64,000 nt of DNA from Silvimonas iriomotensis (GCF_014645535.1 NZ_BMLX01000004.1:62001-126000); one strand, 5' to 3'. Shown: positions 46,079-55,971, counted from the stretch's first letter. Made by a program: numbers and translations. The notes: generated from the letters alone by a model not told the origin.

Positions 46079-46180
46079 AAATGTACGCAGAACGGGTCAG
46101 GCCCCAAGACGGTGCAGATGCTTGCCTGCTGCAAGCACCGTGTCATGAACTTTTGTCGTGACTGCGCGTATGATGAATCC

Positions 46181-47014
46181 ATGCCGCTCTCCAGCTTTGT
46201 TCCCGCTTTTGCCTCTCGTTGCGCCGATGATCAGGCGCGTTGCTACGCCTTTGTGGGTGAAGAGTTGCTGCTGGATGACAGCCGCGGCCTGCCGCGCGCG
46301 CAAGTCCTGATCGAACAGCTTGGCTCGCCAGAGCTTGATTACCTGATTGGCCACCGCGCGGGCGAGCCCTGCCGCCTGCTGTTCTGGCCGCAGACCACTC
46401 AGGCGCCTTCCGGCTGGGTGAACCACAATCTGCGGGCCATTTACGGCCATATGGATGAGGCTGATTTCTGGATTGCCACGCGCGCCAAACAAATGGCGAC
46501 CTGGGATCGGGAGCATCGGTTTTGCGGCGTTTGCGGCACAAAGACCGAGGTCGCGGCGCATGAACCGGCGCGGGTCTGTCCGGCTTGTGGCTATCGTCAT
46601 TACCCGCGGGTATCGCCGGCCATCATGGTGCTGATCCGCGATGGCGACCGGCTGCTGCTGGCGCGCTCGCCCCACTTCAAACCGGGTATGTACAGCGCGC
46701 TGGCCGGGTTTGTCGAGGCCGGCGAATCGTGCGAGGACACCATCCACCGCGAGGTCATGGAAGAAGTCGGCCTGCGCGTGAAGAACCTGCAATGGTTCGA
46801 CAGCCAGAGCTGGCCGTTTCCGCACTCGCTGATGCTGGCGTTCACCGCAGATTACGACGGCGGCGAGATCGTCTGCCAGCCTGATGAGATTGAAGACGCG
46901 CAATGGTTCACGCTTGATCGCCTGCCCGACTTGCCCATGCGCGCCAGCATTGCGCGGCGCCTGATTGAAGCCACCGTCGCGCGCATGCAGGCCGATGCGG
47001 CCATCGATCAGTGA
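46181..47014 (+). CDS. nudC: NAD+ diphosphatase / RNA decapping hydrolase NudC
   Basis: A 277-residue NudC, which removes NAD caps from RNA 5' ends and cleaves NADH. Zinc site: FCGVCG and CPACGYRHYPR. The Nudix box runs from GFVEAGESCED through REVMEEVG at about residues 185-207, followed by the NudC signature SQSWPFPHS. The ATG at 46181 gives a family-sized protein; an in-frame ATG at 46145 would add twelve residues. It stands alone. Confidence 0.92.
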   Translation: MPLSSFVPAFASRCADDQARCYAFVGEELLLDDSRGLPRAQVLIEQLGSPELDYLIGHRAGEPCRLLFWPQTTQAPSGWVNHNLRAIYGHMDEADFWIATRAKQMATWDREHRFCGVCGTKTEVAAHEPARVCPACGYRHYPRVSPAIMVLIRDGDRLLLARSPHFKPGMYSALAGFVEAGESCEDTIHREVMEEVGLRVKNLQWFDSQSWPFPHSLMLAFTADYDGGEIVCQPDEIEDAQWFTLDRLPDLPMRASIARRLIEATVARMQADAAIDQ

Positions 47015-47125
47015 CAAGCCGGCAAAGTGCATGCTAAGGTCATTGGCATGAACCGTGTAGCTGCATTTCCCTTTTCTCTGTGGCACGCATCCTGGCATCT
47101 GAACGCCCGGGGGTGAGTGCCTTTT

Positions 47126-47161
47126 TGCCATCCCGGCGCGAGGTACCGGGACGGGATGGCA
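47126..47161. promoter_or_regulatory. Perfect 10-bp inverted repeat upstream of the EamA transporter gene
   Basis: TGCCATCCCG and CGGGATGGCA are perfectly complementary, with a second small dyad around GGTACC inside. It ends 55 bp before the transporter ATG and has no T-run. An operator or leader hairpin is possible; neither is established. Confidence 0.4.
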
Positions 47162-47216
47162 GCGCAGTCAACATCACCCCAGTCACGGTCTTCGCCCCAC
47201 GGCCAAGGAACCGTGA

Positions 47217-48131
47217 ATGTCTGAAACAACGCTGGCAACACCCCACGAACACGCAGATGGCCGCTTTCGCTTTGGCGTGATCCTGGCCCTGTGCGCCGCC
47301 ACCGGTTTTGCCTCCAAAGCCATTTTTGTAAAGCTGGCCTACCGCTACCACGTTGACGCCATCACCTTGCTCACCTTGCGGCTGGCACTGGCCTTGCCCT
47401 TGTTCTGGCTGGTGAAACTGGTGCGGCGTGACGATGGCCCGGCCATGACCCGGCAAGACCGCTGGCATTTGATCGGCCTTGGGCTGGCGGGCTATTACCT
47501 CTCCAGCCTGTTTGATTTCCTGGGCCTCGTCACCGTCAGCGCCAGTCTGGAGCGGCTGATCCTGTTTCTGTACCCCACCTTTACCGTGCTGTTATCAGCC
47601 GTGTTTGCGCACCACGCCATCACCCGCCGCGTGGCCGGGGCGCTGGTGATCTCTTATACCGGCATGTTGCTGGTGCTGTGGCCGGAGTTGTCTGCCGCGC
47701 AAGGCACGTGGCTGGGGATTGGTCAGGTGTTCCTCAGCACCTTGTGCTACGCCGTGTTCCTGACTTTCAGTCCGCGCGTCATCGCCCGTGTGGGCGCCAT
47801 GCGCTTTACGGAAAACGCGCTGACGGTCTCGGCTGCGGCCATGCTTACGCACTTTGTGCTGACGCGGCCCTTCTCGGCGCTGGTTTTGCCGTGGCCGGTG
47901 TGGGCTTATGCCGCAGTGATTGCGCTGGTGGCAACGGTATTCCCGATTTACGCGCTGGCCGCCGCCATGGCCCGCATTGGCGCGCCGCGCACCGCCATCA
48001 TCGGCAGCATGGGGCCGATTCTGACCATTTTTCTGGGGGTGCTGATACTGAACGAGCACCTCACACCGCTACAATGGCTGGGCACGGTCGTCGTCATGGC
48101 CGGGGTCTGGCGCATCAGCCACAAGAAATGA
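47217..48131 (+). CDS. EamA/DMT-family transporter
   Basis: A 304-residue inner-membrane protein with about ten helices in two EamA repeats (FGVILALCAATGFASKAIFVKLAYRY at the start; VWAYAAVIALVATVFPIYALA and LGVLILNEHLTPLQWLGT in the second half). Such proteins export metabolites or amino acids; the substrate is unknown. The MalY/PatB-like gene starts 12 bp later, which suggests a two-gene operon in amino acid or thiol metabolism. Confidence 0.86.
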   Translation: MSETTLATPHEHADGRFRFGVILALCAATGFASKAIFVKLAYRYHVDAITLLTLRLALALPLFWLVKLVRRDDGPAMTRQDRWHLIGLGLAGYYLSSLFDFLGLVTVSASLERLILFLYPTFTVLLSAVFAHHAITRRVAGALVISYTGMLLVLWPELSAAQGTWLGIGQVFLSTLCYAVFLTFSPRVIARVGAMRFTENALTVSAAAMLTHFVLTRPFSALVLPWPVWAYAAVIALVATVFPIYALAAAMARIGAPRTAIIGSMGPILTIFLGVLILNEHLTPLQWLGTVVVMAGVWRISHKK

Positions 48132-48143
48132 CAAGGATTGCGG

Positions 48144-49298
48144 ATGTTTGATTTTGATACGGTCATCAACCGTCGCGACAGCGACAGTACCAAGTGGCGC
48201 AAGTATGACGAGGACGTCCTGCCCTTGTGGGTGGCGGATATGGATTTCGCCTCGCCGCCCGCCATTGCCAGTGCCCTGCAGGAACGCGTGGCGCACGGCG
48301 TGTTTGGCTATCCGGACCCGCAGGCCTCACTGGTACAAACTCTGGTCATGGCTATGCAGCGCGATTACAACTGGCAAATCCAGCCTGACTGGCTGGTGCC
48401 CTTGCCAGGCCTTGTGGTCGGCCTGAATGTGGCGTGCCGCGCCACTGGCAGCAATGATGATCCGGTGCTGACCGCCACCCCGGTTTATCCGCCCTTCATG
48501 AGCGCGCCGATCCTGTCGCAACGGCGGCTGGTACGCGTGCCCATGCTGGAAGCCGAAGGCAGCGACGGCACGCGCTGGGCCTGGGATATCGACCAGCTGG
48601 TGGGCAGCCTGGGGCCGGGCAACAACACGCTGATGCTGTGCCACCCGCACAACCCGGTCGGGCGCGTCTGGCGGACCGAAGAACTGTTGCAACTGGCGGC
48701 CGTGGCCCAGCGCCATGACATGGTCGTGGTCAGCGATGAAATCCACTGCGACCTGATTCTGGATGCCGGGCACAAACACGTGCCGTTTGCCGCGCTCAGC
48801 CCCGATGCCGCCCAGCGCAGCATTACGCTGATGGCGCCCTCCAAAACCTACAACGTGCCGGGGCTCGGGTGCTCGTTTGCCATCATTCCCAACCCGGCGC
48901 TGCGCAAGAAATTCACCGATGTCATGCGCGGGATCGTGCCGCACGTGAACATCTTCGGCTACGTGGCGTGTGAAGCCGCCTACCGCGATGGCGTACCCTG
49001 GCGCACGGCATTGCTGGATGTACTGCGCCGCAATCGTGATCTGGTCATGCAGCAACTGGATGGCTATCTGGGGCTGCGCGTCACCCGCCCGGAAGCCACG
49101 TATCTGGCGTGGGTGGACTGCCGCAACACCGGCATCGAAGACCCGGCCGCGTTCTTTGAAGCGGCGGGCGTGGGGTTGTCCAACGGGGTGGATTTTGGCC
49201 TGAAAGGCTTTGTGCGCCTGAACTTCGGTTGTGCGCTCAGCACCCTGCAAGACGCCCTGCACCGCATGCGTGAAGCGCTGGCCAACCGGACCAGTTAG
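48144..49298 (+). CDS. MalY/PatB-family PLP C-S lyase or aminotransferase
   Basis: A 384-residue PLP enzyme starting MFDFDTVINRRDSDSTKWRKY, with LPLWVADMDFASPP and the PLP lysine in APSKTYNVPGLGCSF near residue 233. MalY/PatB proteins cleave C-S bonds of cystathionine or cysteine conjugates. AAGGA precedes the ATG at 48144; a TTG two codons upstream is weaker. The upstream exporter could handle a related compound. Confidence 0.87.
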   Translation: MFDFDTVINRRDSDSTKWRKYDEDVLPLWVADMDFASPPAIASALQERVAHGVFGYPDPQASLVQTLVMAMQRDYNWQIQPDWLVPLPGLVVGLNVACRATGSNDDPVLTATPVYPPFMSAPILSQRRLVRVPMLEAEGSDGTRWAWDIDQLVGSLGPGNNTLMLCHPHNPVGRVWRTEELLQLAAVAQRHDMVVVSDEIHCDLILDAGHKHVPFAALSPDAAQRSITLMAPSKTYNVPGLGCSFAIIPNPALRKKFTDVMRGIVPHVNIFGYVACEAAYRDGVPWRTALLDVLRRNRDLVMQQLDGYLGLRVTRPEATYLAWVDCRNTGIEDPAAFFEAAGVGLSNGVDFGLKGFVRLNFGCALSTLQDALHRMREALANRTS

Positions 49299-49373
49299 CC
49301 GGCATTGCCGCGTTTGCGGCCACCGGCAAGCGCGCGCGGTAAGCTGCGGCCATCTGTGAGAAAGGGCGGGATC

Positions 49374-49952
49374 ATGGCCAAAGAATCGGTGAAGTACCAG
49401 TTTGCAGACATCGGGCAAAACCAGGAGGCCCGCCAGGCCGTGCGCGAGAGCCAGCGCCGCTTCAACGACCCCGCCACCTCTGATGCCGAACGCGCCGCAC
49501 TGCTGCCGCTGTTGTTCGGCCAGGCCGACGGCGCCACCGTGACCCCGCCGTTGTTTGTCGCCGCCGGGCACAACGTGCGGCTGGGCAAGAAAGTCTTCGT
49601 CAACCTGGGGCTGACCATCTCGGGCAGCGCCCCGGTCATCATCGGCGACTACACCCTGATCGCTCCTTGGGTACAAATCCACAGCACCACCCACCCGGTC
49701 GACCCGTGGGAGCGCCAGCAAGTTGCCTTCACCGCCAAACCGGTGACCATTGGCGAGAACGTCTGGATCGGCGCCGGCGCCATCATCTGCCCCGGTGTCA
49801 CCATTGGCGACCACGCCGTTATTGGTGCTGGCGCCGTCGTGACACAAGACGTTCCCCGCTGCACCCTTGTGGCTGGCAACCCGGCCACAGTGGTCAGAGC
49901 GCTGGATGAACCGGATATGGCGACGATTTATCTGAAGCGGCAGGAAGAGTAA
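49374..49952 (+). CDS. Sugar O-acetyltransferase (LacA/Maa-like left-handed beta helix)
   Basis: A 192-residue hexapeptide-repeat acetyltransferase. An N-terminal helical region (residues 1-60) precedes the repeats VRLGKKVFVNLGLTISGSAPVIIGDYTLIAPWVQIHSTTHPVD (positions about 68-112) and VTIGENVWIGAGAIICPGVTIGDHAVIGAGAVVTQDVP (about 125-162). The catalytic His in STTHP and the CoA groove pattern match maltose/galactoside acetyltransferases. The sugar is unknown. AAGGGCGGG precedes the ATG at 49374. Confidence 0.87.
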   Translation: MAKESVKYQFADIGQNQEARQAVRESQRRFNDPATSDAERAALLPLLFGQADGATVTPPLFVAAGHNVRLGKKVFVNLGLTISGSAPVIIGDYTLIAPWVQIHSTTHPVDPWERQQVAFTAKPVTIGENVWIGAGAIICPGVTIGDHAVIGAGAVVTQDVPRCTLVAGNPATVVRALDEPDMATIYLKRQEE

Positions 49953-50272
49953 GGCCGGGCCACGCGGGATTGGTGGATGCGGGCAGTTTTGCTGGCATCG
50001 TCGGGTTTGCCGTTGTTTTTGTTTTTGATTTCTTCCCCCATCAAAACCACCACGCCGTCAGGCGCTAACAAGTATCCAGGGTTTACGGCGCCTGCCTGCA
50101 CAGGCCACCTGCGGCAGTCGACTGGATTGCAGCCTGCGCCGGCATGACAAACTGATGTGCAACCCGGCATATTCACGCAGACATCGCGATCGCCGCGCCA
50201 CCGGCGCGTTTTACCCCCCGCTAATCCCCGCGCCGTTTATAATCAGCGTTTTGCGCCAGACAAGCCGCCTGC
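49953..50272. other. Intergenic region with a remnant of the structured repeat
   Basis: Around 50027-50070 the sequence CCCCCATCAAAACC...CGCCGTCAGGCGCTAAC is the reverse complement of the repeat's GTTAGCGCCTGACGGCG start, with the hairpin 2 and 3 core missing. The last 60 bp include TATAAT at 50238-50243, a likely -10 for msbA, without a convincing -35. Confidence 0.55.
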
Positions 50273-52045
50273 ATGAGCAACCGCACCACCAGCCGTAACC
50301 TCTATTTCCGCATCCTGCAACAGATCAAGCCCTACTGGGGCATGGTCGTGATGTCCATGGTGGGCCTTGCCGTTTCTGCCGGCGTTGATGCCGCACTGAC
50401 GCGCTTGCTGCAACCACTGGTAGACCGCAACCTGCGCGCAGACTCGCTCGCCCGCCAGGACGCCTGGATCTTGCCTGCCGTCATTCTGGGCATGGCCGTG
50501 CTGCGGCTGGTCTCCAATTTCTCCAGCGATTACGCCAGCGCGTGGCTGTCCTCGCGTGTGATGCATGACCTGCGCGAACGCATGTTCGGCCGCTTCATGC
50601 AGTTGCCGGTCAAGTATTTCGACAAATCCTCCGTGGGCGTGCTGGTGTCGCGTGTGACGTATGACGTCAACCAGATCATGGATGCCGGCGTGCAAGTGCT
50701 CACGGTGCTGGTGCGTGATTCCATGCTGGCGGTGTTCCTGCTGGGCGTGATGATCTACACCGACTGGAAGCTCACGCTGTTGTGCGTGGTGCTGCTGCCC
50801 GGCGTAGCGTTGTCGATCCGTATTGTGGGCAAGCGCCAGCGCAAGCTCTCGCGCGCGACGCAGTCGTCCATGGGCGAGATGACCAGCATCCTGGATGAAT
50901 CCATCTCTGGCCAGCGCATCGTCAAGGTGTTTGGCGGCGGCAAGTACGAGACCAACCGCTTTTTCACCGTGAACAACCGCGTGCGTTCGCTGGCGGTAAA
51001 ACGTGCGGCGACGTCCAGTACCAACTCGGGCCTGATCATGTTCCTGATCGGGATCACGCTGGCCGCCATCATTTACTACGCCAGCCTGCGCGCGCAGGCC
51101 GGGGTGCTCACGGCGGGTTCGTTTGTGTCGTTCATGGTGGCCATGATGGCGCTGCAAACCCCCATCAAGAACATCACCAAGATCAACGAAAGCCTGCACC
51201 GTGGCCTGGCTGCGGCAGAGTCTGTGTTTGCGGTGCTGGATGAAGAAACCGAACACGATGAAGGCACGCAAACGCTGGAGCGCGCCCGTGGCGAATTGAA
51301 GGTGGAAGACCTGCAGTTCCGCTACAACGACGACGACCGTCCGGCGCTGGATCACGTGTCGCTGACGGTGGCGCCGGGTGAATCGGTGGCGCTGGTGGGG
51401 AGCTCCGGCAGTGGCAAGACCACGCTGGCCAATCTGCTGCCGCGTTTTTACGATCCCACGGGCGGCAGCATCAAGCTTGATGGCGTGAAGTTGTCTGATT
51501 ACAAGCTGCTGGACCTGCGCCGGCAGTTCGCCATGGTCAGCCAGGATGTCGTGCTGTTCAACGACACCGTCGCGGCCAATATTGCCTACGGCGATGCCAA
51601 CCCCTCGCGGGAGCGGGTGCTGGCGGCTGCAGAAGCGGCCTTTGCGCGGGATTTCGTCGAAGCCATGCCCGAAGGGTTTGATAGCATTCTGGGCGAAAAC
51701 GGCGTGCGGCTGTCTGGCGGTCAGCGCCAGCGCCTGGCCATTGCCCGCGCCATCTACAAAGATGCGCCGATCCTGATTCTGGATGAAGCCACCAGCGCGC
51801 TGGATACCGAATCCGAACGCAAGGTGCAGGCTGCGCTGGAAAACCTGATGAAAAACCGCACCACCATTGTGATTGCGCACCGCTTGTCCACCATTGAAAA
51901 CGTGGACCGCATCATTGTCATGCAGCACGGCAAGATCATCGAGTCTGGCCACCATAGCGAGCTGATCACCAAGGGTGGCCAGTACGCCCACATGCATGCG
52001 GCGCAGTTTGCCGGGGATGATTCGTCGTCCGCCGCCAAAGCCTGA
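50273..52045 (+). CDS. msbA: Lipid A export ATP-binding/permease protein MsbA
   Basis: A 590-residue half-transporter: six membrane helices (to about residue 320), then an ATPase with Walker A GSSGSGKTT, signature LSGGQRQRLAIARA, Walker B ILILDEATSALD and the H-loop IAHRLST. It flips lipid A-core across the inner membrane, feeding the LPS assembly to which the genes at 1-4341 contribute. It lies alone between intergenic repeat debris and metX. Confidence 0.95.
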   Translation: MSNRTTSRNLYFRILQQIKPYWGMVVMSMVGLAVSAGVDAALTRLLQPLVDRNLRADSLARQDAWILPAVILGMAVLRLVSNFSSDYASAWLSSRVMHDLRERMFGRFMQLPVKYFDKSSVGVLVSRVTYDVNQIMDAGVQVLTVLVRDSMLAVFLLGVMIYTDWKLTLLCVVLLPGVALSIRIVGKRQRKLSRATQSSMGEMTSILDESISGQRIVKVFGGGKYETNRFFTVNNRVRSLAVKRAATSSTNSGLIMFLIGITLAAIIYYASLRAQAGVLTAGSFVSFMVAMMALQTPIKNITKINESLHRGLAAAESVFAVLDEETEHDEGTQTLERARGELKVEDLQFRYNDDDRPALDHVSLTVAPGESVALVGSSGSGKTTLANLLPRFYDPTGGSIKLDGVKLSDYKLLDLRRQFAMVSQDVVLFNDTVAANIAYGDANPSRERVLAAAEAAFARDFVEAMPEGFDSILGENGVRLSGGQRQRLAIARAIYKDAPILILDEATSALDTESERKVQAALENLMKNRTTIVIAHRLSTIENVDRIIVMQHGKIIESGHHSELITKGGQYAHMHAAQFAGDDSSSAAKA

Positions 52046-52097
52046 TCCGGCATACATCGCAACAAGAACAAACCTGAATTAGCCAACAGGACCGACC

Positions 52098-53237
52098 ATG
52101 ACCAACCCGTCAAGCGTAGGGATCGTCTCAGCCCAGAAGGCCGTGTTCGATCAGCCCATCGCCTTGTCCAGCGGCGTGACCTTGCCGCGCTACGAGCTGA
52201 TGTATGAAACCTACGGCACGCTCAACGAGAACCGCACCAACGCCATCCTGATCTGCCATGCGCTGTCGGGCCACCATCACGTGGCTGGCCGTTATCAGGA
52301 ATCCGACAAGAATCCAGGCTGGTGGGACAACATGGTCGGGCCAGGCAAGCCCATTGATACCAACCGTTTCTTTGTGATTGGCCTCAACAATCTGGGCGGT
52401 TGTCATGGTTCTACCGGCCCGTCGTCCATCGACCCGGAAACCGGCACACCGTACGGTTCGCGCTTTCCGCTGGTGCTGGTGCGTGACTGGGTGGAAACCC
52501 AGGCGCGGCTGGCTGACATGCTGGGCATTCACCAGTTTGCGGCCATTATCGGCGGCAGCCTGGGCGGCATGCAGGCGCTGCGCTGGACCATCACCTACCC
52601 GCAGCGCGTACGGCATGCGCTGGTGATTGCCTCTGCGCCCCGGCTGACCGCGCAGAACATTGCCTTCAACGACGTCGCCCGCCAGGCCATCCTGACTGAT
52701 CCGGATTTTCACGGTGGCGATTTCTACGCCCACAACACCGTACCGCGCCGCGGCCTGCGCCTGGCGCGCATGCTGGGCCACATCACCTATCTGTCTGATG
52801 ACGGCATGGGCGAGAAATTCGGCCGTTTGCTGCGCAGTGGCGAGTACCGGTACAGCTACGATGTCGAGTTCGAGATCGAATCGTATCTGCGCTATCAGGG
52901 CGACAAGTTCTCTGACATTTTCGACGCCAATACATATCTCTTGATGACCAAGGCGCTGGATTACTTCGACCCGGCCCGGCATTACGGCGGTGATCTGGCG
53001 ACGGCGCTTAAAGAAGCACTGGCCAAATTCCTGGTGGTGTCATTTACCAGCGACTGGCGCTTTGCGCCGGAGCGCTCGCGCGAGATCGTCAAAGCCTTGC
53101 TGGATGCGCGCAAACACGTCAGCTACGCCGAGATTGAATCGGCCCACGGCCACGACGCCTTCCTGATGGAGGACGCGCCGTATCACAACATCATGCGGGC
53201 CTATCTGAACCGCGTTGCAGCGGAGGTGAACGCATGA
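52098..53237 (+). CDS. metX: Homoserine O-acyltransferase MetX
   Basis: A 379-residue alpha/beta hydrolase that activates homoserine by O-acylation for methionine synthesis. [26 protein letters not shown] and the nucleophile in [10 protein letters not shown] (serine near residue 152) are present, with a C-terminal HGHDAFL histidine. Betaproteobacterial MetX coupled to MetW often uses succinyl-CoA; acetyl-CoA cannot be ruled out. It overlaps metW as ATGA at 53234-53237. Confidence 0.94.
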   Translation: MTNPSSVGIVSAQKAVFDQPIALSSGVTLPRYELMYETYGTLNENRTNAILICHALSGHHHVAGRYQESDKNPGWWDNMVGPGKPIDTNRFFVIGLNNLGGCHGSTGPSSIDPETGTPYGSRFPLVLVRDWVETQARLADMLGIHQFAAIIGGSLGGMQALRWTITYPQRVRHALVIASAPRLTAQNIAFNDVARQAILTDPDFHGGDFYAHNTVPRRGLRLARMLGHITYLSDDGMGEKFGRLLRSGEYRYSYDVEFEIESYLRYQGDKFSDIFDANTYLLMTKALDYFDPARHYGGDLATALKEALAKFLVVSFTSDWRFAPERSREIVKALLDARKHVSYAEIESAHGHDAFLMEDAPYHNIMRAYLNRVAAEVNA

Positions 53238-53830
53238 GCAACAATCTGACTTTGCGCCCTGACCTCAGAAATGTGGCGGACTGGATCAACCCCAACGCCA
53301 GCGTGCTCGATCTGGGTTGTGGCGATGGCTCTTTGCTGGCCTGGTTGTCGGGCAACAAGCGCGTGCAGGGTTACGGCGTAGAAATCGATGTCGATGGCGT
53401 AACCGCTTGCGTCGAGAAGCATGTCGATGTGATCCAGACTGACCTGGAAAGCGGCCTTGGCACCTTCCAGGACAACACGTTTGATTATGTGGTGTTGTCG
53501 CTGACCATTCAGGCCATGCACAACATCGAGAACATCCTGCTGGAAATGCTGCGCGTGGGCCGCACCGGCATCGTCACCTTTCCCAATTTCGGCTTCTGGG
53601 AAAACCGCTGGCAACTGGCGCTGGGCCGCATGCCGGTGTCGGAGACCATTCCCTATGAGTGGTACAACACGCCCAACATCCACCTGTGCACGATCTATGA
53701 CTTCGGCCGGCTGCTGAACAAACTGGGCATGAAGACCACCGGTCAGGTGGTGATGCATCAGGGCCAAAAAGTCTCGTTCCTGCCCAACCTGCGCGGCAGC
53801 CTGGCGCTGGTGCGCTTCGACAAAGCCTGA
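53234..53830 (+). CDS. metW: MetW methionine biosynthesis protein
   Basis: A 198-residue SAM-dependent methyltransferase-like protein. Motif I is [15 protein letters not shown] near residue 24; the C-terminal part has [22 protein letters not shown], a MetW signature. MetW works with MetX and is required for its activity in several proteobacteria. It is translationally coupled to metX and followed by a terminator. Confidence 0.94.
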   Translation: MSNNLTLRPDLRNVADWINPNASVLDLGCGDGSLLAWLSGNKRVQGYGVEIDVDGVTACVEKHVDVIQTDLESGLGTFQDNTFDYVVLSLTIQAMHNIENILLEMLRVGRTGIVTFPNFGFWENRWQLALGRMPVSETIPYEWYNTPNIHLCTIYDFGRLLNKLGMKTTGQVVMHQGQKVSFLPNLRGSLALVRFDKA

Positions 53831-53852
53831 CCTGGCTGGCGTCTGCTTGAAC

Positions 53853-53880
53853 AAAAGGGCTGCGGATGCAGCCCTTTTTT
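53853..53880 (+). terminator. Intrinsic terminator after metW
   Basis: AAAAGGGCTGC and GCAGCCCTTTTTT pair around GGAT, 23 bp after the metW stop. Confidence 0.9.
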
Positions 53881-54007
53881 ATGGCTGTGCTGTGGGTGCG
53901 CGCAGCACAGAATTTGACGCTTGCCGTCTGTCCAGTGTTTACCCGGTTCGCCCGTCACATCGGGCGGGGTATCATGGCCGGACAAAATCCAGTCAACGGA
54001 ATGTGCC

Positions 54008-55000
54008 ATGTCCTCCCAAACCATACGCTTTGGCGTGATCGGAACCGGCGGGATTGCCCGTCGTTTTGCCGAAGGCCTCAAACTCGTGCCTGATGCCGCT
54101 CTGGCTCAGGTCTGGAATCACACCGCAGACAAAGCCGCTGCCTTTGCCAAAGAATTTGGCGCGACGGCCGCAGCGTCGCTCGAATCCTTGCTGGCCAGCG
54201 ATATCGATGCCGTTTACATCGCTACACCGCACAACAGCCACGCCCAGTACTGTCTGGCCGCGCTTAGTGCCGGCAAAGCGGTGCTCTGTGAAAAGCCCGC
54301 CGCGATCAGTCTGGGTGAACTGGAGGCCGTGCTGGCGCAAGCCGCGGTCAGTGACAAGCTGTTCATGGAAGCCATGAAGCCGCCGTTCTACCCGCTGTAC
54401 CGCAAGCTGCGCGAGACCCTGCAAAAAGACCCGATCGGCCAGATCCGCTTTACCCGCGCAGGTTTCGCAATTCCGGAAGCCCAGTCGGGCGGCCGTTTGT
54501 ATGATCCGCAACTGGCAGGTGGCGGTTTGCTGGATATCGGCGTGTATGGCGTATTCCTGGCTGTGGACTGGCTGGGCGCCGCCGATAACGTGCAGGTGCA
54601 GGGCAGGGTTGAAGGCGGCGTGGATACCTTTGCCGCCATCAACAGCCGCCATCGTGACGGTTTCTCGCAGGTATATTGCGGCCTGGGCGTTGGTGGCTCG
54701 GGCGACGCCATGATCGGCGCCACCGGCGGCCATATTGTGATTCACGAAAAATGGTGGCACCCGGAGCGCGCCACGATTGTGTACGCCGATGGCCGCAAGG
54801 TAGAACTGTACGAGCCGGCCGAAGGCGGTGGTCTGAACTACGAAGCCGCGCACTTTTGCGAGCTGCTGCGCGAGGGCAAGCGCCAGAGCCCGATCCTGTC
54901 GCACGAGACCTCACGCGCCATGATCCGCTTGCTGGATCACGCGCGGGCAGAACTGGGTGTCGTATACCCGTTCGAGCGCGGGCTTATCGGTTCAATCTGA
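54008..55000 (+). CDS. Gfo/Idh/MocA-family oxidoreductase
   Basis: A 330-residue NAD(P)-dependent oxidoreductase. The Rossmann motif is IRFGVIGTGGIARRFAEGL; YIATPHNSHAQYCLAALSAGKAVLCEKPAA carries the EKP lysine (about residue 98); GGGLLDIGVYGV is the C-terminal domain signature. Substrates are typically sugars or cyclitols such as inositol; the actual one is unknown. The ATG at 54008 is preferred to one two codons upstream. Its last 17 bp overlap the converging inositol-phosphatase gene. Confidence 0.88.
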   Translation: MSSQTIRFGVIGTGGIARRFAEGLKLVPDAALAQVWNHTADKAAAFAKEFGATAAASLESLLASDIDAVYIATPHNSHAQYCLAALSAGKAVLCEKPAAISLGELEAVLAQAAVSDKLFMEAMKPPFYPLYRKLRETLQKDPIGQIRFTRAGFAIPEAQSGGRLYDPQLAGGGLLDIGVYGVFLAVDWLGAADNVQVQGRVEGGVDTFAAINSRHRDGFSQVYCGLGVGGSGDAMIGATGGHIVIHEKWWHPERATIVYADGRKVELYEPAEGGGLNYEAAHFCELLREGKRQSPILSHETSRAMIRLLDHARAELGVVYPFERGLIGSI

Positions 55001-55781
55001 CCCAGTCGCGCCAGGGGCCGAACAGGGCGGGGGTGCGCGCAGCAATGGCTGAGCGCGCCATCACCCGGTCGGCCCAGTAGTCATCCAGATTCAGTGTCGC
55101 CAGCTGGCAGCCGGCTTCCTGGGCGATCAGCGCGCCAGCCGCGTAATCCCACAGTTTTTGCGAGCCGTGCAGCATGATGTCGACGCGACCGGCAGCCAGA
55201 AAGCACCAGTCAATGGTCGAGGCGCCAAAGTTGCGCAGGCTGGAGAACGGCGCGACGGTGACCACGCGGTTGGGCAACCGGCCGGTCAGATGCTTGGTTT
55301 CGACAATCGCCACGCCATCGCCGGTTTTGATATCCGGCGCAATCAGCGGCAGCGGCTCGCCGTTGCACCACGCGCCCTGGCCTGCGGCCGCGTAATAACA
55401 CTCATCAAGCACTGGCAGATACACCACGCCCAGCGCCGACCGGCCCTGCCGCATCAAGGCAATGGAAATGGCGAAATACGGCAAGCCATGCACGAAGTTG
55501 GTGGTGCCATCGATAGGGTCGACAATCCACAGGCCGTCCGGGTTGTTTTCCAGCAACGCCAGTTGCTCTGCGTGGGTCATCTCTTCGCCCAGCACCGGGC
55601 AATTGATGATTTCCGGCAGGCCTTTGACCAGGGCGGCCTGACTGGCCAGGTCTGCTTCGGTAAACGTGCTGCCGTCGTGTTTGCGCCCGCTGGCGACTTT
55701 CAGAAAGCGGGGCATGACTTCGCGCGCGGCGACGTCGCGGGCAAGGTCACAGATGCGGGTCAGTAGTTCCAGGTCAGACAC
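54984..55781 (-). CDS. Inositol monophosphatase family protein
   Basis: A 265-residue member of the Mg-dependent inositol-monophosphatase family. Metal-binding residues lie in GEEM, in the hallmark WIVDPIDGTTNFVHG and in the C-terminal KLWDYAAGALIAQEAG. E. coli SuhB-like, CysQ-like and histidinol-phosphatase members look similar, so the substrate is uncertain. The 3' end overlaps the oxidoreductase gene by 17 bp on the opposite strand. Confidence 0.87.
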   Translation of the reverse strand: MSDLELLTRICDLARDVAAREVMPRFLKVASGRKHDGSTFTEADLASQAALVKGLPEIINCPVLGEEMTHAEQLALLENNPDGLWIVDPIDGTTNFVHGLPYFAISIALMRQGRSALGVVYLPVLDECYYAAAGQGAWCNGEPLPLIAPDIKTGDGVAIVETKHLTGRLPNRVVTVAPFSSLRNFGASTIDWCFLAAGRVDIMLHGSQKLWDYAAGALIAQEAGCQLATLNLDDYWADRVMARSAIAARTPALFGPWRDWVRLNR

Positions 55782-55916
55782 AGGGCACTCCGGCTTGGTG
55801 GCTCAGTGCTCGATTGTATGCGAGCTCTGCAAAATGTACTGTCGGAATTTGCCGCACCGCAATACTGGTTTTCCAGCCGGGCTGCGTTTTGTCATGGCCA
55901 ATGCTGACGACGCCCA

Positions 55917-55947
55917 ATAAAAAACGACCTGCCGGAGCAGGTCGTTT
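55917..55947 (-). terminator. Intrinsic terminator of the phosphoketolase gene
   Basis: On the minus strand, AACGACCTGC and GCAGGTCGTT pair around TCCG and are followed by TTTTATTGG. It is about 25 bp beyond the phosphoketolase stop. Confidence 0.85.
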
Positions 55948-55971
55948 GTGGTTTCAAACCGGTAAACCGGC

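Noticed and set aside
45882-46180. 6S RNA, tmRNA or SRP RNA in the EVE-nudC gap
   Set aside because: Size and neighbourhood would allow 6S, but I could not match conserved sequence of any of these RNAs, so only an unnamed candidate is listed.
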